A stretch of 64,000 nt of DNA from Histoplasma ohiense (taxonomy: Eukaryota > Ascomycota > Eurotiomycetes > Onygenales > Ajellomycetaceae), in NCBI GenBank assembly GCA_017607445.1, contig JAEVHH010000004.1, forward strand, positions 5,828,001 through 5,892,000, written 5' to 3'. The first letter of the stretch is position 1. Each line of letters begins with the position of its first letter. The notes under the pieces were generated by a model. It did no database searches. It had not been told where the DNA came from and saw only the letters and a list, made by a program, of their open reading frames with translations. Shown here piece after piece: positions 11,761 to 23,374 of this stretch. The position numbers and the translations under genes were made by a program.

Positions 11761-12492
11761 GGAGAGCTGTCAAAGTGGCTGCCATGTCTATCTATGGCTG
11801 TGAGTGTCGGATAGGTTAGCTAAGTGATCACAATAATAGCTAAAACGGGGAAATACCCGTAAATTGTACTGTTGTCGACACCTACAGCATTGTTTACCCC
11901 TAACGTCATCCACATTATGAGTCCTTATCGATAAGAGATATGAATCGAGACTAGTCTTTATCAGGAATAGTTCTTATTTCGGCTTTCTGGAGCTGATTGA
12001 CATCCCGCTTACCTAAGCCTCCGTTCGCTGGTTTGCAGCAAGTTAAGTTGAGGCACCAAGACACACAACTACACCTCTCAAACCTATACCTCTCTTTCTC
12101 TCCTTGTTCTGCCAACTCCATAGTCCTTTTTTTCTTTTTTTTTTTTTGCTCCTCCGATTTGATTCTCCTTTCTCCCAGTCGGCAACTCGTCCTTTTTATC
12201 TTTTTTTATTTTTTTTCCCTTTTTTTTTTGGGTGGGAGTTCGCGGAAGCGCTGCACATCAGTATCACCGCTCAAGATTACCTTGAACCAACCTGTCTTTG
12301 CTTCTCCTCTCCCTTCGCCCACTGGACTTGGGTACCTATATCCCTATTCCATCTTACCAGCAGGTTGTCTGTGGTGAACCCAACGCTATTAAGGTACCTT
12401 AAGTCTCCCGCGTATCGATGGGGTTATCCCACGTCAAACTCCCAGGCCGCCTTTCTCGCAGTTCAGCAACCTCACAAAGGGAGAGTCCAGCC
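11761..12492. promoter_or_regulatory. Upstream region of the cullin gene
   Basis: Long T and C/T runs (12124-12230) are followed by the cullin start at 12493. This looks like a pyrimidine-rich fungal 5'UTR. I found no coding sequence. Confidence 0.4.
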
Positions 12493-14912
12493 ATGCCTCC
12501 TTCCGGGATCCAGACTCCTCATAAAGACGATATTGAAGAAACGTGGGTCTTTTACTACCATATTTCTCTATACCCTGGGCCATCTGAAGCACGGATTTGG
12601 GAACAGCAGAGCTGACTTTAGAGGGTAGATGGGCGTATCTTGAAAAAGGCGTCGAGCGGGTCATGACCCAGTTAGAGGGGGGAATTGATATGCTTACAGT
12701 TAGTGTTTATTATCCCCTCTGGAGAGCAGTTGAATAGGCAGATACTAACTCTGTATATTAATATCCCCTTAGTATATGGGTGTTTACACGTCAGTAATAC
12801 TCGTTCCCATTTCAATAATCAAGCTCATCCTTTGGAACTGACGACATCAATAGCGCCGTTCACGACTTCTGTACCTCACAAAAAGCTATTTCATCACCTG
12901 GCAGCCCCGCTTCCCATGGTAGTCATCGCGGAGGTGAGTTTCGTTTTTTCTGTTTTTATCCCTAGAGAATGTACATGAAAATGGTCTAATTTCTATAACG
13001 CGTAGCGCACCTTCTTGGGGAGGAGCTATATAATCTCCTGGGCATATATCTATCCCGCCATCTCAATGATGTCTATGAAACCTCCCTAAACCATTCAGAC
13101 GAAGCTTTGTTGGCCTTTTACATCCGGGAGTGGACTCGTTACACCACTGCAGCGCAGTATATCAACCATCTTTTCAAATATCTTAACCGCCATTGGGTCA
13201 AAAGAGAAGTCGATGAGGGGAAGAAAGATATTTACGACGTTTACACCCTTCATCTAGTAAAATGGAAAGAAGATTTCTTCAAGAAGGTGCAAAAGAGCGT
13301 AATGGATGCCGTGCTGAAACTTGTCGAGAAACAACGGAATGGTGAAACGATTGAACAGTCCCAGATTAAAAACATCGTCGACTCATTCGTCTCGCTTGGA
13401 CTCGACGAGAACGACAGTACCAAATCTACCCTCGTGGTATACCAGTTCTATTTTGAAAAGCCTTTCATAGAGGCTACCAAAGTCTACTACGAAAACGAAT
13501 CGAAACGATTCGTAGCTGAAAACAGCGTGGTGGAGTATATGAAAAAAGCAGAGACTCGCATCGATGAAGAACGAGCCCGAATTGACCTCTATCTTCACCC
13601 CGACATTACCAAAAATTTAACCGAAACATGCTTGGAAGTCCTGGTGGCTTCACATTCGCCGCTGCTGCGGGATGAATTCCAAGCTCTCCTGGATACCGAA
13701 CGTCAAGAAGATCTTGCCCGTATGTACCGATTACTCTCTCGAATTAAGGACGGCTTGGACCCTCTACGTAACAAGTTTGAGACGCACGTTCGGAAAGCTG
13801 GGCTTGCGGCCGTTGAAAAGGTAGTGCCAAATGGCGATGCGGTCGAACCCAAGGTCTACATTGATGCCCTGTTACAAGTTCATACCAAATACCAAGCTAT
13901 GGTGATTATGGCCTTTGCGGGAGAATCGGAGTTTGTCCGTTCGTTGGATAATGCCTGTCGGGAATTTGTCAACCGCAACGCACTTTGCAACACAAGTTCA
14001 ACGAAGTCTCCTGAACTGCTTGCTCGATACACAGATTCCCTTCTGAAGAAGGGAGTTAAATCTCCAGAAGAATCGGAATTGGAAGAGATGCTCGTCCAGA
14101 TCATGACGGTCTTCAAGTATATTGAAGACAAGGACGTTTTCCAGAAGTTCTATTCCAGAATGCTGGCCAAACGGCTCGTTCATGTCAGCTCGGTTTCAGA
14201 TGATGCGGAAACCAGCATGATTAGCAAGCTGAAGGAAGCTTGTGGCTTCGAATACACTAATAAACTCCAACGAATGTTCCAGGACATCCAAATATCCAAG
14301 GATCTCAACGCGAGCTACCGTGATTGGCAAGAGAAAGTCCTGGATGATGAAGACAGGAAAAAATTATTGGACCCTCATTTCCAGATCCTCGGAACGGGAT
14401 TCTGGCCCCTAACCCCGCCAACAACGCAATTCATCCCCCCTCAAGAAATTGTCAAGACGACAGAGCGTTTCAAGAACTTCTACTTCGACAAACACAGCGG
14501 TCGCAAACTTACATGGTTATGGAATCTATGCAAGGGCGAAATCCGCGCAAACTACATCAAAAACACGAAAGTGCCATACACATTCCAAGTATCTACATAC
14601 CAGATGGGAATTCTCCTCCTCTTTAACGAAAGCGACACGCTGAGCTTCTCCGACATTGAAAAGGGAACAGCCCTCGCCCCGGAAGTTCTCGAACCCAACC
14701 TTGGCATCCTTGTCAAGGCTAAGGTCGTCATCCCTTCTCCAGAGGATGGCAAACCGTGTCCGGGGACGTCATATGCGTTAAACTACAATTTCAAGGCGAA
14801 GAAGATTAAAATCAATCTAAACATTTCCGTCAAATCGGAGCAGAAACATGAAACGGATGATACACATAAGACTATTGATGAGGATAGGAAACTTTTACTC
14901 CAGGTGAGTTTT

Positions 14913-14961
<49 letters not shown>

Positions 14962-15199
14962 CTTGACTTTTATCTCATGTTACTTACTAAGGTCGTCTCT
15001 ATCTCCACAGTCCGCCATCGTCCGGATCATGAAATCGCGAAAGAAGTTGAAACATGTCCAACTCGTGCAAGAAGTTATTCAGCAGGTGAAAGCCCGCTTC
15101 CCACCCAAGGTACCGGATATCAAAAAGAATATTGAAGCCCTGATGGAGAAGGAGTATATTGAGCGGCTGGATGGTGATGATTTGGCATATATTGCTTAA
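12493..15199 (+). CDS. culA: Cullin-1 family scaffold of SCF ubiquitin ligases
   Basis: Six exons: 12493-12542, 12629-12698, 12773-12789 (17 bases), 12854-12933, 13006-14903, 15011-15199, giving 767 residues, the usual cullin-1 length. Joins restore EETWAYLEKGVERV, then YMGVYTAVHDFCTSQKA, then RGAHLLGEELYNLLG. The N-terminal cullin repeats bind Skp1/F-box proteins. The cullin homology domain (about 390-620) includes KDVFQKFYSRMLAKRL, the Rbx1-binding region. The C-terminal winged helix carries the neddylation site IVRIMKSRKKL in the last exon, where the Lys of RIMK is the expected Nedd8 acceptor. Intron 5 holds a 48-base poly-T. The closest relatives are fungal CulA / yeast Cdc53. Confidence 0.94.
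14914..14961 (+). repeat. 48-base poly-T tract inside cullin intron 5
   Basis: An uninterrupted T run begins 10 bases into the intron that separates exon 5 (ending 14903) from exon 6 (starting 15011). A polypyrimidine stretch this close to the donor is unusual. Its length may vary between isolates or by sequencing error. Confidence 0.9.
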
Positions 15200-16019
15200 A
15201 GACCTACAGTTCCTTCTCTTATCTTTTTCTATTTTTTCCTTCTTCCATTTTTTTTACATCGTAGCCAACGAATAACAACAACAAATTAAGAGAAGAAAGG
15301 AAGAGAGAGGACATGGGGAGTAAAAGATAGAAATAAACAAAATTATATCCGTCTGCCAGGTATAGCGGAGGTGGGATATGTATTTGGGAAGCAGCAGATG
15401 GAATCACGTCGAAAACGCCATACAGAGGTGGCGAGGTTAGAGAAGAGGAGGAAAGAAGCATGTAAAATCATGATGAATTGCAAACAAAAGCGAAGATGAA
15501 AGACATCCTGATATCATGATCATATCATCATCATCATCATCAAACAACTGATCATTGATTTGAATTTTTTGTTTCCATTTTCATTTTTATCTTCATTTTA
15601 TTTTATTTATTTTCTTCTAGCTTCCCGGTCACACGGCGCCCCGCGACGGCCAAGCATGGTTCGGGCGAGCTGAAGCCTGGAGGTCCGGGGTCTAGCGTGG
15701 GGCAGGCTAGCAGTCGGGCGCCTAGAGTCTCGGCGCTAGAGTTGGGGATGGGAGAAAGGCTCAGGGGAACCAGAAAAGGTAACCAATCGTTAACACGGTC
15801 CACGTTTGGTCTGGAGCTTTTCGACAAGGCTGAACGTTTTTCCGGCATCCATGTGGACTCATATGAGCCATAGGAGGCCTCATGGACCTCTTCGCTTTCC
15901 ACGAGAAACCACACCTCTCTGCTACCGCTCACCTCCTTTCGAATACCACCACCGTATCTAACACCGTACACGTGCATGTATGTACATGTACAGTCCATGA
16001 ACATTGAAACCTGCCCAAA
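15200..16019. other. Intergenic: cullin 3' flank and zinc-finger gene upstream region
   Basis: It contains a short CAT microsatellite (about 15525-15541) and a GC-richer stretch (15620-15780). A long minus-strand frame here is antisense shadow. No gene is supported. Confidence 0.45.
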
Positions 16020-16912
16020 ATGTACGAATGTGAGACATGCACCCGTGCGTTCTATAGCCAGAGTTCTTGCAACCAGCACATGAACGACACCGATCACTGG
16101 GCACCGGTATACGAATGTGAGACTTGCACCAGGGAGTTCAGCTCCGAGCATGCGGTCAATCAACATATGAATGCCCTTGGACATCGAAAGCCCAAAGTCC
16201 CATGCGAAACATGCAATATCAAATTCCACACTCAGGGGCAAGCAGACAAGCACATGAAAGCCAACGGTCACTACAAGAACTACTGCGGAGCTTGTGACAT
16301 CCGATTCCCGAGTCCGAATGCTCTGAAGATGGTAAGACGGCAACCCCCATTATTATAATTATCCTCCTCCGAAATCCCTACGACACACTACTGACTGCTC
16401 TGCAGCACCTCAACTCAAAGGTCCACCGGGGCTCCAATGTCTCTTGTCCCTTCTGCAAAGGCGCCTACACCTCCGCGAGTGGGGTTAGTCATCATCTTGA
16501 GCGAGGCGCCTGTCCCCGCGCCCCAAATCTTAACCGCGAATCCATTCTTCGCGCCGTGCGTGGCCGTGATCCGCACGGGGTCATCACCAACAGGCAGATT
16601 GAATGGCACGGGGAGAGTAGTGTCGAATACCTGGCTACCGACCATGCGTATAACGGCAGCTTCTGGGAGTGTTACATATGCCACAGGCAGTTCAACTCGA
16701 AGGGTGCCCTGACGTCGCATGTCAATTCTCCCGCGCATCAGCAGAAGGTGTACCGTTGTCCGAATTCGCAGGGCAAGTGTGGGAAGCAATTTACGACGCT
16801 GGCGGCGTTATTTAACCACCTGGAGAGCGAGTCGTGTGCGTTTTTGAGGTTTGAAAATGTTCAGCAGCACGTGAGCGGTATGTTTCAGGGTAATAGGTCT
16901 ATTGCATTCTGA
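16020..16912 (+). CDS. Multi-C2H2 zinc-finger protein
   Basis: Two exons: 16020-16331 and 16406-16912 (272 residues); the GT-AG intron at 16332-16405 keeps frame. Start is the ATG of MYECETCTRAF. Finger-like units in order: YECETCTRAF..CNQHMNDTDH, YECETCTREF..VNQHMNALGH, VPCETCNIKF..ADKHMKANGH, YCGACDIRF..(intron)..HLNSKVH, SCPFCKGAY..VSHHLERGAC, then WECYICHRQF..TSHVNSPAH and YRCPNSQGKCGKQF..FNHLESESC. Spacings follow C-x2-C-x12-H-x4/5-H, and the last finger ends in Cys in place of the final His. Similar tandem C2H2 proteins of filamentous ascomycetes are predicted nucleic-acid binders. The target and role are unknown. Confidence 0.82.
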
Positions 16913-18209
16913 CATTCGGAGGATTGGTCCTGTCTTCTTTCTCTAGAATGATTCTGTATTTCGTACAATCGCACCTCAATCACTTTTAAGTACACTTCAT
17001 GAAAGTTCGAGTATGATGGTCAAGGTCTTGAGCTTTGATTTTCATGCATCAAGTCCGCTGAACCATATCTCTTTATCCAGAGACAGTTTTTTTGGTGGTC
17101 GGGGTAGGGAGGGAGAGAGGAGGGGAGAGTATTGTGCTTGCTCGCGGTTGAACTCAACAGACAGTTTAGGACCAAGAGGGGAAAAAAAGAGAGAGAGAGA
17201 AGTTAGCCAATGTCATGTGCTTATTCAACCCCACATCTACTCTACCTGTCAATGCCTGCTTCTGTCGTTCTATAAAGGATATTGCAACAAGGTTGACAAA
17301 TGTTTAAGAGAAGCTCATATGGGAAATATCTGTCAAAATTCCAGTATTACGGCAAGCCCCATTGCCTCAAAATGCCAGTCAAATAGTTAGCGCACACCAT
17401 CAATCCCACAAATATATGTATCATACATATTTATAGATGATGTAGGAATTGTGCGCAGTAATGATCTCCGACAACGGGATGAAGGCAGGCTGGTATGTGT
17501 TGAGGTTATAGGATCCTGAGAATCCCGCGCGGGGTCACTGAATTTGGCATCGGAAGGCTCGCGTTGTATGCTTATTTATGCTTGCACATCTCGAATTTAT
17601 CGAAAAACTGTAATTGGAAGGTTCTCCAGCTGCTGGAAGTCCCCCGAAGTGTGCGAGTCCACTATGGCCCTACACTGTTTGGGCTGGGGACGCATCCTGC
17701 GTCAGTGCTCAGTATGCATGATTAAAAGAAGAGATGTTGGAGGCGTGCGCGTATTGTCAAACTTTTGACGCTGCACCCAGTTGGGCTGCTGTATTTGAAA
17801 TGTTGAACGCAAGAAAGATGTGTGAGGCGTGTATTTCTTCTTCGCGAGCAGTCTCGATTTGGGTTGATGGGACATCTGAGAAGAGCAATTGACCTGGCTG
17901 GAGAGCAATTGAGGGTATTTGCTTGAAGAAAGTCTGGGATTTGTTCCATAAACACCACACTAGTACACTTGCGTGAAACGGTAGCGAGGACCAGAAGAGG
18001 TTTGTCTTCCACCATCTGCATGTCTGGTTTAATCTCCAGCATGAGGCTCTCTCGGCGGGCACACAGTTGAACGTGGTGCTAGAAAAGTTCAGTGTGGTCT
18101 TCGTTGCAAAAAATCTGACAAATCTCACCGTATTTTACACAATATCCACACACCATCACTACATCTCTTGATTCCTCTCAATGATGTTGATTTTTCATTT
18201 TGTGCAAGG

Positions 18210-18246
18210 CCCTAGCCTTTCCTAACACTAACCCCTAACCTAATCC
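18210..18246. repeat. Degenerate telomere-like repeat (CCTAA units)
   Basis: The stretch contains CCCTAGCC, CCTAACACTAACCCCTAACC and TAATCC. It resembles eroded CCCTAA units in a gene-poor segment. The run is too short and imperfect to be certain. Confidence 0.3.
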
Positions 18247-19420
18247 TCTAATGGAAGAGTGAGAGTGTATTAGATAATATATGTAAGTGTGCAATGTATG
18301 TAGTTTTAATGGGCGAGGTGCAAAGCCGGGTACAGCCTCCAACTTGCTGAAGAAGTGGGATCTATCATAGGGGACTTTAACTGCTTCAACTACACCACTA
18401 CAGTCGTACATGCGTAGTACTAGAGCAATACATCCACGCCACTAAGGGATATATATCCCCACCGGGCCTCTTCATGTTCCATGAATGGCGGCCTATCTGC
18501 CAAGTATCTACAACCTGCCTACACATATATATCTATATACAAGCACTAGCCCGAGTTCACTGAATAACACACAAATAATCCCTGCCTCTGTCTGTTCTTA
18601 CTCTACTTAACTCTATTCCCAAATCCTGGTTATCTGGTGCACATACAAACAATATATATCAAAATCACAGTGATAGCGCGTAACACACCCCCTATTGAGC
18701 AAACAAGCCATCCCTCATCCAAAGAAATAAACAAACAAACGGTATTATATACTCGTATATATATATATTGGGAGGGGAAGAAAAATGTAAACAAAGAATA
18801 TAAAGCCAATAACCCAAAACTACCCACCCTTGGTCGGCGGTACCTGGTTCTGGAGCCGCTACGCGGACGCCTTGTCCGACACAGAAAATTTCGACAACCG
18901 CTACCCTAGTGTGGAGGTGCGGAGAGGGATGGGTATGGGCAGAAAAGGGTCGAGAGGAAAAGGAGGGCAAGAGGGAGAGGAAGCATCTATCCTTCGTCGC
19001 ACCGGATCTTGTTCCCAGTGCTGACCCGCTAGATCTTCTTTCTAAGAAGAATTTTTATCCTAACATAACGGGGCATGAATGATGTCATCCAGGGATATCG
19101 GCCAAATATCATATGACCGCATGCTGGGCGAATATTGACTTGCATAAAAAACCGCGTCGGGTTGACGGGTGGACAAGATATAGCCGCAATTGCAGATCGA
19201 GTGAATAGTCCGACCTGCTTTCAGTGGGGAGTGCAGTACAGAGTAGTTACCTGATGATGATGGTCCAACCAAGTCAAGATCAATAAAAGCTATGATGGAA
19301 TCATATCAAAGAAGTGTCGGAATTTGTTGGGGTTGGCTGCGAGGAATCCGGGGGAGGGTGACGGTATCTTTTCATGCTGGGTATCTTCAGTGACATCTCC
19401 ACCAACCCCATTGCAAAGTT

Positions 19421-19443
19421 GCTGCTGCTGCTGCTGCTGCTGC
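19421..19443. repeat. GCT/CTG trinucleotide repeat
   Basis: Seven tandem GCT units. On the minus strand it would encode a short polyglutamine inside a 96-codon frame (19290-19580) that I do not support as a gene. Confidence 0.85.
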
Positions 19444-20958
19444 GGGGGTGGGGACTGACGGAGGAAGCATTGGCACAAGCATTCAAGTACAATCACTCCA
19501 GAGACGGCGGAGAGTGAGACAGTGGATGCAGACGTGTGAACGGATCGCGGGCAGGAGTTTGGGTAGGAATACTGCCTCATGGATCTCTGGTGGCAATGTG
19601 AGCGGAAACAAGGAGGCGGTAAGAGTTGACATCGGCGGTTTGAAGAGCTGTATAATTAAGCACCGAGGAAAGTGACAGGTTGGGTACTGGAAGGGCAATC
19701 TCACAGGAACATTGAGTAGACAAATGAGATAGAAGGTGTGGCATTATTCTTGTAAGGGGAAGTTAGTATATATAACTAGCTGGTGAGAAAAAAAAGAAGG
19801 GAGATATAGTAGAGAGATCTCTGTGGTTTCCAAAACACTGGGCGTTGATTTGGAGCGTCGCAAGGGTAAAGAAACCAAACCAAAAAAAAGTGAAGAAAGA
19901 AAGAGAAAGAAAACAACAAGTAGCTAATGATTACAGACCAACACTGCACAATAAATCAAATGAATCAAATGAATAAGTAAATAAAAGAAACCCTGTGCGA
20001 AAGCAACCAAATCAGAAATAGATAGGCAAACGTATCCGGGGAGGTGGGCCAAGACCAAAACACGTAGCGAGACATGGACATTGACTTTGAGTTCAAAAAA
20101 CCCACCTCCCAGCCATCAAATCGTATGAATGTATCCATATATATATATATATATATAGACAGGAAAATGCACAAAAAGGCATTTCCTCTGCGCTGGAAGA
20201 AAGCCTAATGCAGGTAAGCGTTCTCCCTAATCAGCTAGGAAAAACTGCTTTGCGGTTGTCGAGTAAATAGATAAAATAGGCAGAGTAGGAAGAAAAGATG
20301 GATAGATAGCAAGGAAAATTGGACATGGTATTGTGAGAAAGCGTCAAGGCGAAGGAGTTCGGAAACAAACATGATATATATATGTATATGTACATATATA
20401 AAGGACCAGAAAGTAATGAAAAATAAATAAGAATAAAGAAAAAATAGAGAACGAAGCTGGCCACAAAGGTTGCGAAAGGTATGGACTAATGAATAAGGTA
20501 TTTTTAGGACAATATGAAAATGATATCCAAGAAAGTAAAAATATAATAGATCAAATACGATGAAAAGCCGCCGGAAAAAAAAAGAGTCCAACCAGCATCG
20601 TTTTACCGCGGTGCCACAGAAATGAATAAAAAGAAAATAGTAGAAAATAGTAGATTAAACAGCGAGAGAAAAAGATGACGGGATTTGTTTGTGATGCCAT
20701 GCCAGACAGCGCCAAAAAGAAGGGAAAATAGTTTCAACGGGAACATCTCCAAAAACCCAGTTCAACGCCGTCCGAGCTCCTAGATGAAGAAGTCAAGATA
20801 AATATAAATGAATATTGGTAGAAAATGGCGCTGAAGTGCCAATCAATGGAAACATATAAGTCATTAGGACTCTTTTTGATTTTTTCGGGTTGGGTTCGGG
20901 GTGGCGAGGTTGTGGTGTGGTGGTGAGCAGGAATGATTGATATTCGCCGGTTTTTGCA

Positions 20959-22537
20959 TCAAAGTATTCCCGAATCTTTTAGAGCATTTTGTAAAATGGT
21001 TTCTTTGACGGCTGCGAAGACAAGTCGGATGTTTGAGGTATCGGTAGCTTGTGTTAGGCTGCGGAGGGGTTGGTTTGTTAGTTAAGAGGCATGAGATGGG
21101 ATCACTGATAAATACACAAAATGGATGGTGACTAGACAAATCATGCAGGAAACATACTGAGGGTAGAGATTCAGGTGCGCCCGATTTACTTGGTTGAATC
21201 TCCATAGGAGGTATTTCGCTGCACGATTGACATCATTCCCACCGGAGTAATCGGGGAAATATTTGTTAAGCGGTGACCGGCCGAGTTTCAGCCGGAAGAG
21301 ATCGACTTTATTCAAGAAGAGGATGATACTCGTTCGCATAAACCACCTGGAATTGACCACGGAGTCAAACAACACCAAACTTTCCATCATACGGTTCTTT
21401 TGTGTCATTCGCGGTTAGACCAAGTGACAAATCAAACATGGGGCAACAGAGCGAGGAAGAAGCACACGTACTTGATTACTTTCTTCCAATAACACTTGAT
21501 CATATTCGCTCAATGCGACGCAGAATATTATCGACGTTACGTTTTCAAAGCAGTGAATCCATTTTTTTCGTTCGCTCCGTTGGCCGCCCACATCAAACAT
21601 GCTAAAAGAAGGAGGGGAAAAATAAATAAATATTCACGCCCATGAGCCACAAGCTTAAAGGGGGTTGGATTGAACGCACTGAATACTCAACTGGCCCATT
21701 GTGAACCTGGTTTCGTATATACCGGTGGTCTTGGTTCTGGCGCGAAGAACATCGGCCTCATTTGGTATGTAGTCCTGTGCGGTAATACGTTTCGCTTCGT
21801 CGAAAAAGCTATGGAGAGTTAGGAATCATTGCATTCTAGGAAAAATGGCAAAAAAGCTAAGTGGGGAGAGGCGGGACGAGGGTTACATACTAAGGCGCAG
21901 AATCCATGAGATAGAACTCGTTCTGGTGTTCCAGTACAGCTGGAATGACAGGATCGTTCCACAGGTATGTCACAGCATCACCAACTTTCAGGTCTATTGG
22001 GGTGCTTGGGTCGGGATCGATCTGGTATGAGCTTAGGTACTCCATGTATTCTTGGACTTTCTGGCTAGACGGTTGTAATTCGAAATTGTGTAGTGCGTTT
22101 ATTAAGTCCTTTGCGCAATCCAAGAGGTTTTTGTAGACCGTTGCGCGGCACATGGTAAGTTCCTCCACAGAATAGCCATTCTGATGAATGATTTTCATCT
22201 GCTTTACAATGGTTGATTTCCCACTCTCCCCCGAACCTGTAAACAAATTGTCAGGACGCAATTGCTTCATTATCTCGTTCTTCCTTTCTCTCTCTACACA
22301 GAAGCGGAGCACAAAATCAACAGCAAAAAGCCGACGAAGCCCCACATAAGCTGCAATAGGTTTTTTTTTTTTTTTTTTGGGGGCAAAGGGGAGGGAGGGG
22401 AATCACGGACCAAGCAGGAGAATCTTGCATTCCCTCCGTAATCGTTTCATATCATCCTCAAGCTCCTTATCGATCAATTGACTCCTCTTCTTCTGTTCCA
22501 AATCGGCCGCTGCAGTTGAACTACAACACACACCCAT
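20959..22537 (-). CDS. ganB: Heterotrimeric G protein alpha subunit, fungal group III (GanB/GNA-3 type)
   Basis: Six minus-strand exons: 22537-22411, 22236-21891, 21808-21680, 21601-21472, 21396-21158, 21058-20959 (356 residues). Start MGVCCSS gives Gly2 for myristoylation and Cys4/Cys5 for palmitoylation. G motifs are GSGESGKS (P-loop, across intron 1), RARTKTTG (switch I with the catalytic Arg), DVGGQRSE (switch II with the catalytic Gln), NKVD and TQATDT. The C-terminus ALKDSGIL lacks the Cys that pertussis toxin modifies in group I subunits. KKRSQ near the start and [16 protein letters not shown] mark group III, which acts upstream of cAMP/PKA in carbon sensing and germination. Intron 1 has a non-consensus donor GTCCGT. 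It is flanked on both sides by long gene-poor DNA. Confidence 0.93.
22361..22378. repeat. 18-base T run in G-alpha intron 1 region
   Basis: A T run on the plus strand between exons 1 and 2 of the minus-strand G-alpha gene, so it is a poly-A in the transcript. Confidence 0.85.
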
Positions 22538-23233
22538 CCTTATCTGATACCGAATTCCACTGACAAATCCAGCACTATTGACAACGATTACGACAACCAC
22601 CCAGCAGAGGGAGGAGACTGAGATAGGATGTTCAAAGCAGATGATGCTTAAGGAGAGTTGAGCGACAGAGAAATACGGTCCACGGCTTGAGTTGTAAGGT
22701 ATACAGCTCGAAAAACTGACTCGCGTAGAATGGGGAAACCGGCGTAGGGGAGATTTGATCAAGTCGGGATCCGCTGTGTAGAGTATTATGTGCAAACAAG
22801 GGCAGCCAACCGCCAGGGTTAAAAGCCGCGGGACGGAGGCTGGCGACTGGGGAGGATGGGTAACGCAGGCTCTACCCGTAGCTGGCGGATTCTAAAGAGA
22901 TGGGAGAAGCAGGTGGAAGCAAGATGGTTAGCAAAAACGACGTTTGGATTTCGATGGAGGAAGAGAGGGATGTTTTGGGTAGAGAAGATCGGCAGGGAAA
23001 AAAGCAAGGGCAAGGGCAAGCGGCAGGAAGTAGGTAGGAAGTGTGTAAGGATCGTAGGTTGAGGAGATGACGGCTTGCATATTCGACCAGAGATGAGGCG
23101 AGGTAAATACATACGGCCAAAGGGATCGAGCGGTAGAAGAAAGACGACGACGGTGTTGATTCGATAATGAGGCCTGACCAGGACAATTCACTAACCGAAG
23201 AGAGGAGTGGAGAGGAGATGGCAAGGTTGGACT

Positions 23234-23374
23234 GGTCGTGGTCGTGGTCGTGGTCGTGGTGAACAGGGTTATGGAAGAATGGTGAAAGGAGGGAGACTGG
23301 GGAAAGGAGGTTGTCAGGATGGAAGGCTGAATGGCTGAATGGCTGGATGGCTGGATGGATGGATGGATGGATGA
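23234..23374. repeat. GGTCGT and GGATGG-type tandem repeats
   Basis: Four or more GGTCGT units at 23234-23260. From 23323 a stretch of GGCTGAAT/GGCTGGAT units grades into GGAT units up to 23374. This is a simple-sequence array in the ganB upstream region. Confidence 0.8.

Larger units (their letters stand above)
16913..20958. other. 4 kb gene-poor region with simple repeats
   Basis: It contains purine-rich runs (17095-17205), a degenerate telomere-like stretch (18210-18246), TA-rich runs (18520-18540, 18755-18770, 20135-20158), a GCT/CTG repeat (19421-19443) and A-rich 3' sequence near 20200-20660. Short frames around 17700-18130 (both strands) and 19290-19580 lack family features. No RNA gene was recognised. 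The last 2 kb probably includes the long 3'UTR of the G-alpha gene. Confidence 0.4.

Noticed and set aside
15603..16343. 246-codon minus-strand frame
   Set aside because: It lies antisense to the zinc-finger exon and its leader. Composition is explained as the shadow of repeated Cys/His codons, and no family feature is present.
17702..18128. Overlapping minus-strand frames of 68-123 codons
   Set aside because: Three frames are open over the same bases with no family motif. A chance cluster is more likely than a gene, though one frame (from 18042) has a reasonable composition.
19290..19580. Minus-strand frame with a short polyglutamine run
   Set aside because: The glutamines come from a GCT/CTG simple repeat. 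The rest has no protein-like pattern, and there is no supporting splice structure.
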